Source: Acinetobacter bouvetii
Lineage (GTDB): Bacteria; Pseudomonadota; Gammaproteobacteria; Pseudomonadales; Moraxellaceae
Length of the DNA stretch: 64,000 nucleotides
NCBI RefSeq assembly: GCF_902753875.1
Contig: NZ_CADDTS010000048.1
Span: 186,001-250,000 of the forward strand
Direction: 5' to 3'
The notes under the pieces are model-generated. The model worked only from the letters and a program-made list of their open reading frames with translations. It had not been told where the DNA came from and did not search any database. A program made the position numbers and the translations under genes. Below, piece by piece: positions 62,730 to 64,000 of this stretch. Position 1 is the first letter of the stretch. Every line of letters begins with the position of its first letter.

Positions 62730-63527
62730 TTAAATTTTTTGATTCTGTATTTGGGTCTGTATATATTCACCATAGACCGACATTTTTTCGTAAATATGTT
62801 CTGAATAAAACATATCCTCAATTAGCTGTGTCGCCAAATGTGGCTGATAGAAATGGTTTAATTTGAGTATTTCGGTATTCAGTTCAGCAAAATGAGCACA
62901 TAAATCAACATATTCCTTGGCTTTATTTTTAAATAACAGTTTAGCCATACTTAATTTTTCCAGATCAATCGCTTCAGTATTTGCTGATGTATCAATGACG
63001 TGGATTTTGACAGCAAAAAATTCTTCAATTTGCTTTAATTTTGTTAATTTAATGCTAAGTGGTGTAATCAAAATAATCGTCTGTACATGGGCTAAACATA
63101 ATGCCTTGATCAAACTCAGATAGAAAAAGTCAGCCTCATTCAGGTCTGAATCCAAGAGCTCAACACCTACATTTAAGCTATCAATAGCCTGATTTAAATC
63201 AATTTTAACCAGCTTTTCTGCATTGTAGTATTGCTTAAAAATAGCCAACGCTGAAGTCCTCGCCGGAGTGCTGTAGATCACCTGCTGATTTAAATTAGCC
63301 AAAATAAAGGGAGCAAATAAATAGGCTAAATTATTTTTCTTGGCGTTGATATCTGCTTGTGCGATATACAACTGGTGTGTTTTCTGCAATGGCCTTAAAG
63401 CTTTGGCTGCTAAAAGTTGATCTTCAATATTTATATCATTTTGATTGAGTTGTTCTATCACTTTTGGGGAAATGGCCTGTCCGTCAATGAATTCATCAAT
63501 GTTTTTTAATTGATCTGAGACAAACAT
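62730..63527 (-). CDS. Unrecognised cytoplasmic protein
   Basis: 265 residues from ATG at 63527 (MFVSDQLKNIDEF). Soluble and mixed alpha/beta; a Rossmann-like centre may be present (LAHVQTIILITPLSIKL ... VKIHVIDTSAN, about 130-190). No catalytic motif stands out. Divergent from a MocR/GntR-type regulator gene with an inverted repeat between them, so it is probably that regulator's target. Confidence 0.7.
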   Translation of the reverse strand: MFVSDQLKNIDEFIDGQAISPKVIEQLNQNDINIEDQLLAAKALRPLQKTHQLYIAQADINAKKNNLAYLFAPFILANLNQQVIYSTPARTSALAIFKQYYNAEKLVKIDLNQAIDSLNVGVELLDSDLNEADFFYLSLIKALCLAHVQTIILITPLSIKLTKLKQIEEFFAVKIHVIDTSANTEAIDLEKLSMAKLLFKNKAKEYVDLCAHFAELNTEILKLNHFYQPHLATQLIEDMFYSEHIYEKMSVYGEYIQTQIQNQKI

Positions 63528-63679
63528 AAATTCACCCTAAGCGATAAAAAAGCAGAGATAAGAAAACTTTTAAATCAGTCATTTTTTAATTCAAGAATGA
63601 CTATTTTAAAAATGCATACAGCATTTGGTTGATTATTTCATATTGAGAACAGTTTGCAAAAGATACAATTTTTTTTGAA

Positions 63680-63715
63680 AAAAATATAACAGTTGGCAGA
63701 ATCTGTTATATTTTT
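63680..63715. promoter_or_regulatory. Inverted repeat in divergent promoter region, putative operator
   Basis: AAAAATATAACAG (63680-63692) and CTGTTATATTTTT (63703-63715) are perfect 13-bp arms, 10 bases apart. As the flanking genes diverge, a terminator is not expected here; an operator for the GntR-type protein at 63804 is likelier. Confidence 0.5.
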
Positions 63716-63803
63716 AAAATCCTGAATTTAACATCTTCAAAGTTATGATTTTAAATGCACGCAAATGATGTAAATACTTTCACATCATAAGGTTTTTAAA
63801 TTT

Positions 63804-64000
63804 ATGTATAAATCTGAAAAACTGGCCAACCAGCTTAAACTACTGATTGAAAACGGTTCATTAAAGCCCCATGAAAAATTGCCTTCACTGCGGGTACAGG
63901 CGCAGATTTCTGGTTTAAGTTTATTGACCGTAATGAATGCCTATCAGGAACTTGAAGCTCAGGCATTAATTTATTCGAAAGAAAAATCAGGTTATTACGT
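63804..64000 (+). CDS. GntR/MocR-type transcriptional regulator (3' end outside window)
   Basis: 65 full codons from ATG at 63804 (MYKSEKLANQLKLLIENG), open to the window edge. KLANQLKLLIENGSLKPHEKLPSLR followed by SGLSLLTVMNAYQELEAQ is the GntR winged helix; the SLLTVMNAYQELEAQALIYSKEKSGYYV part is typical of MocR proteins, which continue into an aminotransferase-like PLP domain. Whether that domain follows cannot be seen here. Confidence 0.8.
   Translation, partial: MYKSEKLANQLKLLIENGSLKPHEKLPSLRVQAQISGLSLLTVMNAYQELEAQALIYSKEKSGYY

Overview
The window looks like chromosome of an Acinetobacter species (Gammaproteobacteria, Moraxellaceae). It is AT-rich. Its urease, urea-transport (urtABCDE), FAD-urate hydroxylase (hpxO), allantoicase and cyclopropane-fatty-acid synthase proteins resemble those of that genus. 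The species call is inference; no rRNA, tRNA or CRISPR array was seen.

Left end (1-9.4 kb), accessory. A two-gene minus-strand unit encodes a 1728-residue NERD / two degenerate kinase-like domains / UPF1-DNA2-type helicase protein, followed 3 bases later by an unrecognised gene that leaves the window. This resembles a phage-defence module. Next come two tandem, partly identical ~1.3 kb elements bounded by long hairpins whose arms are XerC/XerD (dif-like) sites. Each carries a ribbon-helix-helix-like gene divergent from a four-gene minus-strand run of tiny proteins. The last gene of that run, a small membrane protein, differs between the copies. They look like mobile elements that use the host XerCD recombinase, or filamentous-phage satellites.

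9.4-24.6 kb. cfa, a DUF1826 gene, a cut-short SnoaL/NTF2-like gene and a bile-acid-symporter-like gene are followed by a catabolic regulon. This holds an amidohydrolase, a TetR regulator, a BMP-type ABC importer, a gamma-glutamyltransferase-like hydrolase, an isochorismatase-like hydrolase, an amidase and another symporter. It is marked by three copies of a GTAAGTA..TACTTAC operator, two of which sit on predicted sigma-54 start points.

26.8-49 kb, purine catabolism. A second BMP ABC importer with two paralogous binding proteins, an MtaD-like deaminase, a 2-oxoglutarate oxygenase, a guanine-deaminase-type protein, a Rieske oxygenase, a LysR regulator and 8-oxoguanine deaminase bring purines to urate. 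hpxO, uraH and uraD convert urate to allantoin; puuE, alc and allA take it to glyoxylate and urea. A Tsx-like porin and an NCS2 permease give entry.

49.5-62 kb. A complete urease cluster in the unusual order E-F-G-J-D-A-B-C and the urea ABC transporter urtABCDE finish the route from purine to ammonia. Candidate -24/-12 (sigma-54) promoters precede nearly all these operons, so the region reads as one nitrogen-limitation regulon.

Right end. A small membrane ORF, an unrecognised 265-residue protein and the start of a divergent MocR/GntR-type regulator sharing a 13-bp-arm inverted repeat.
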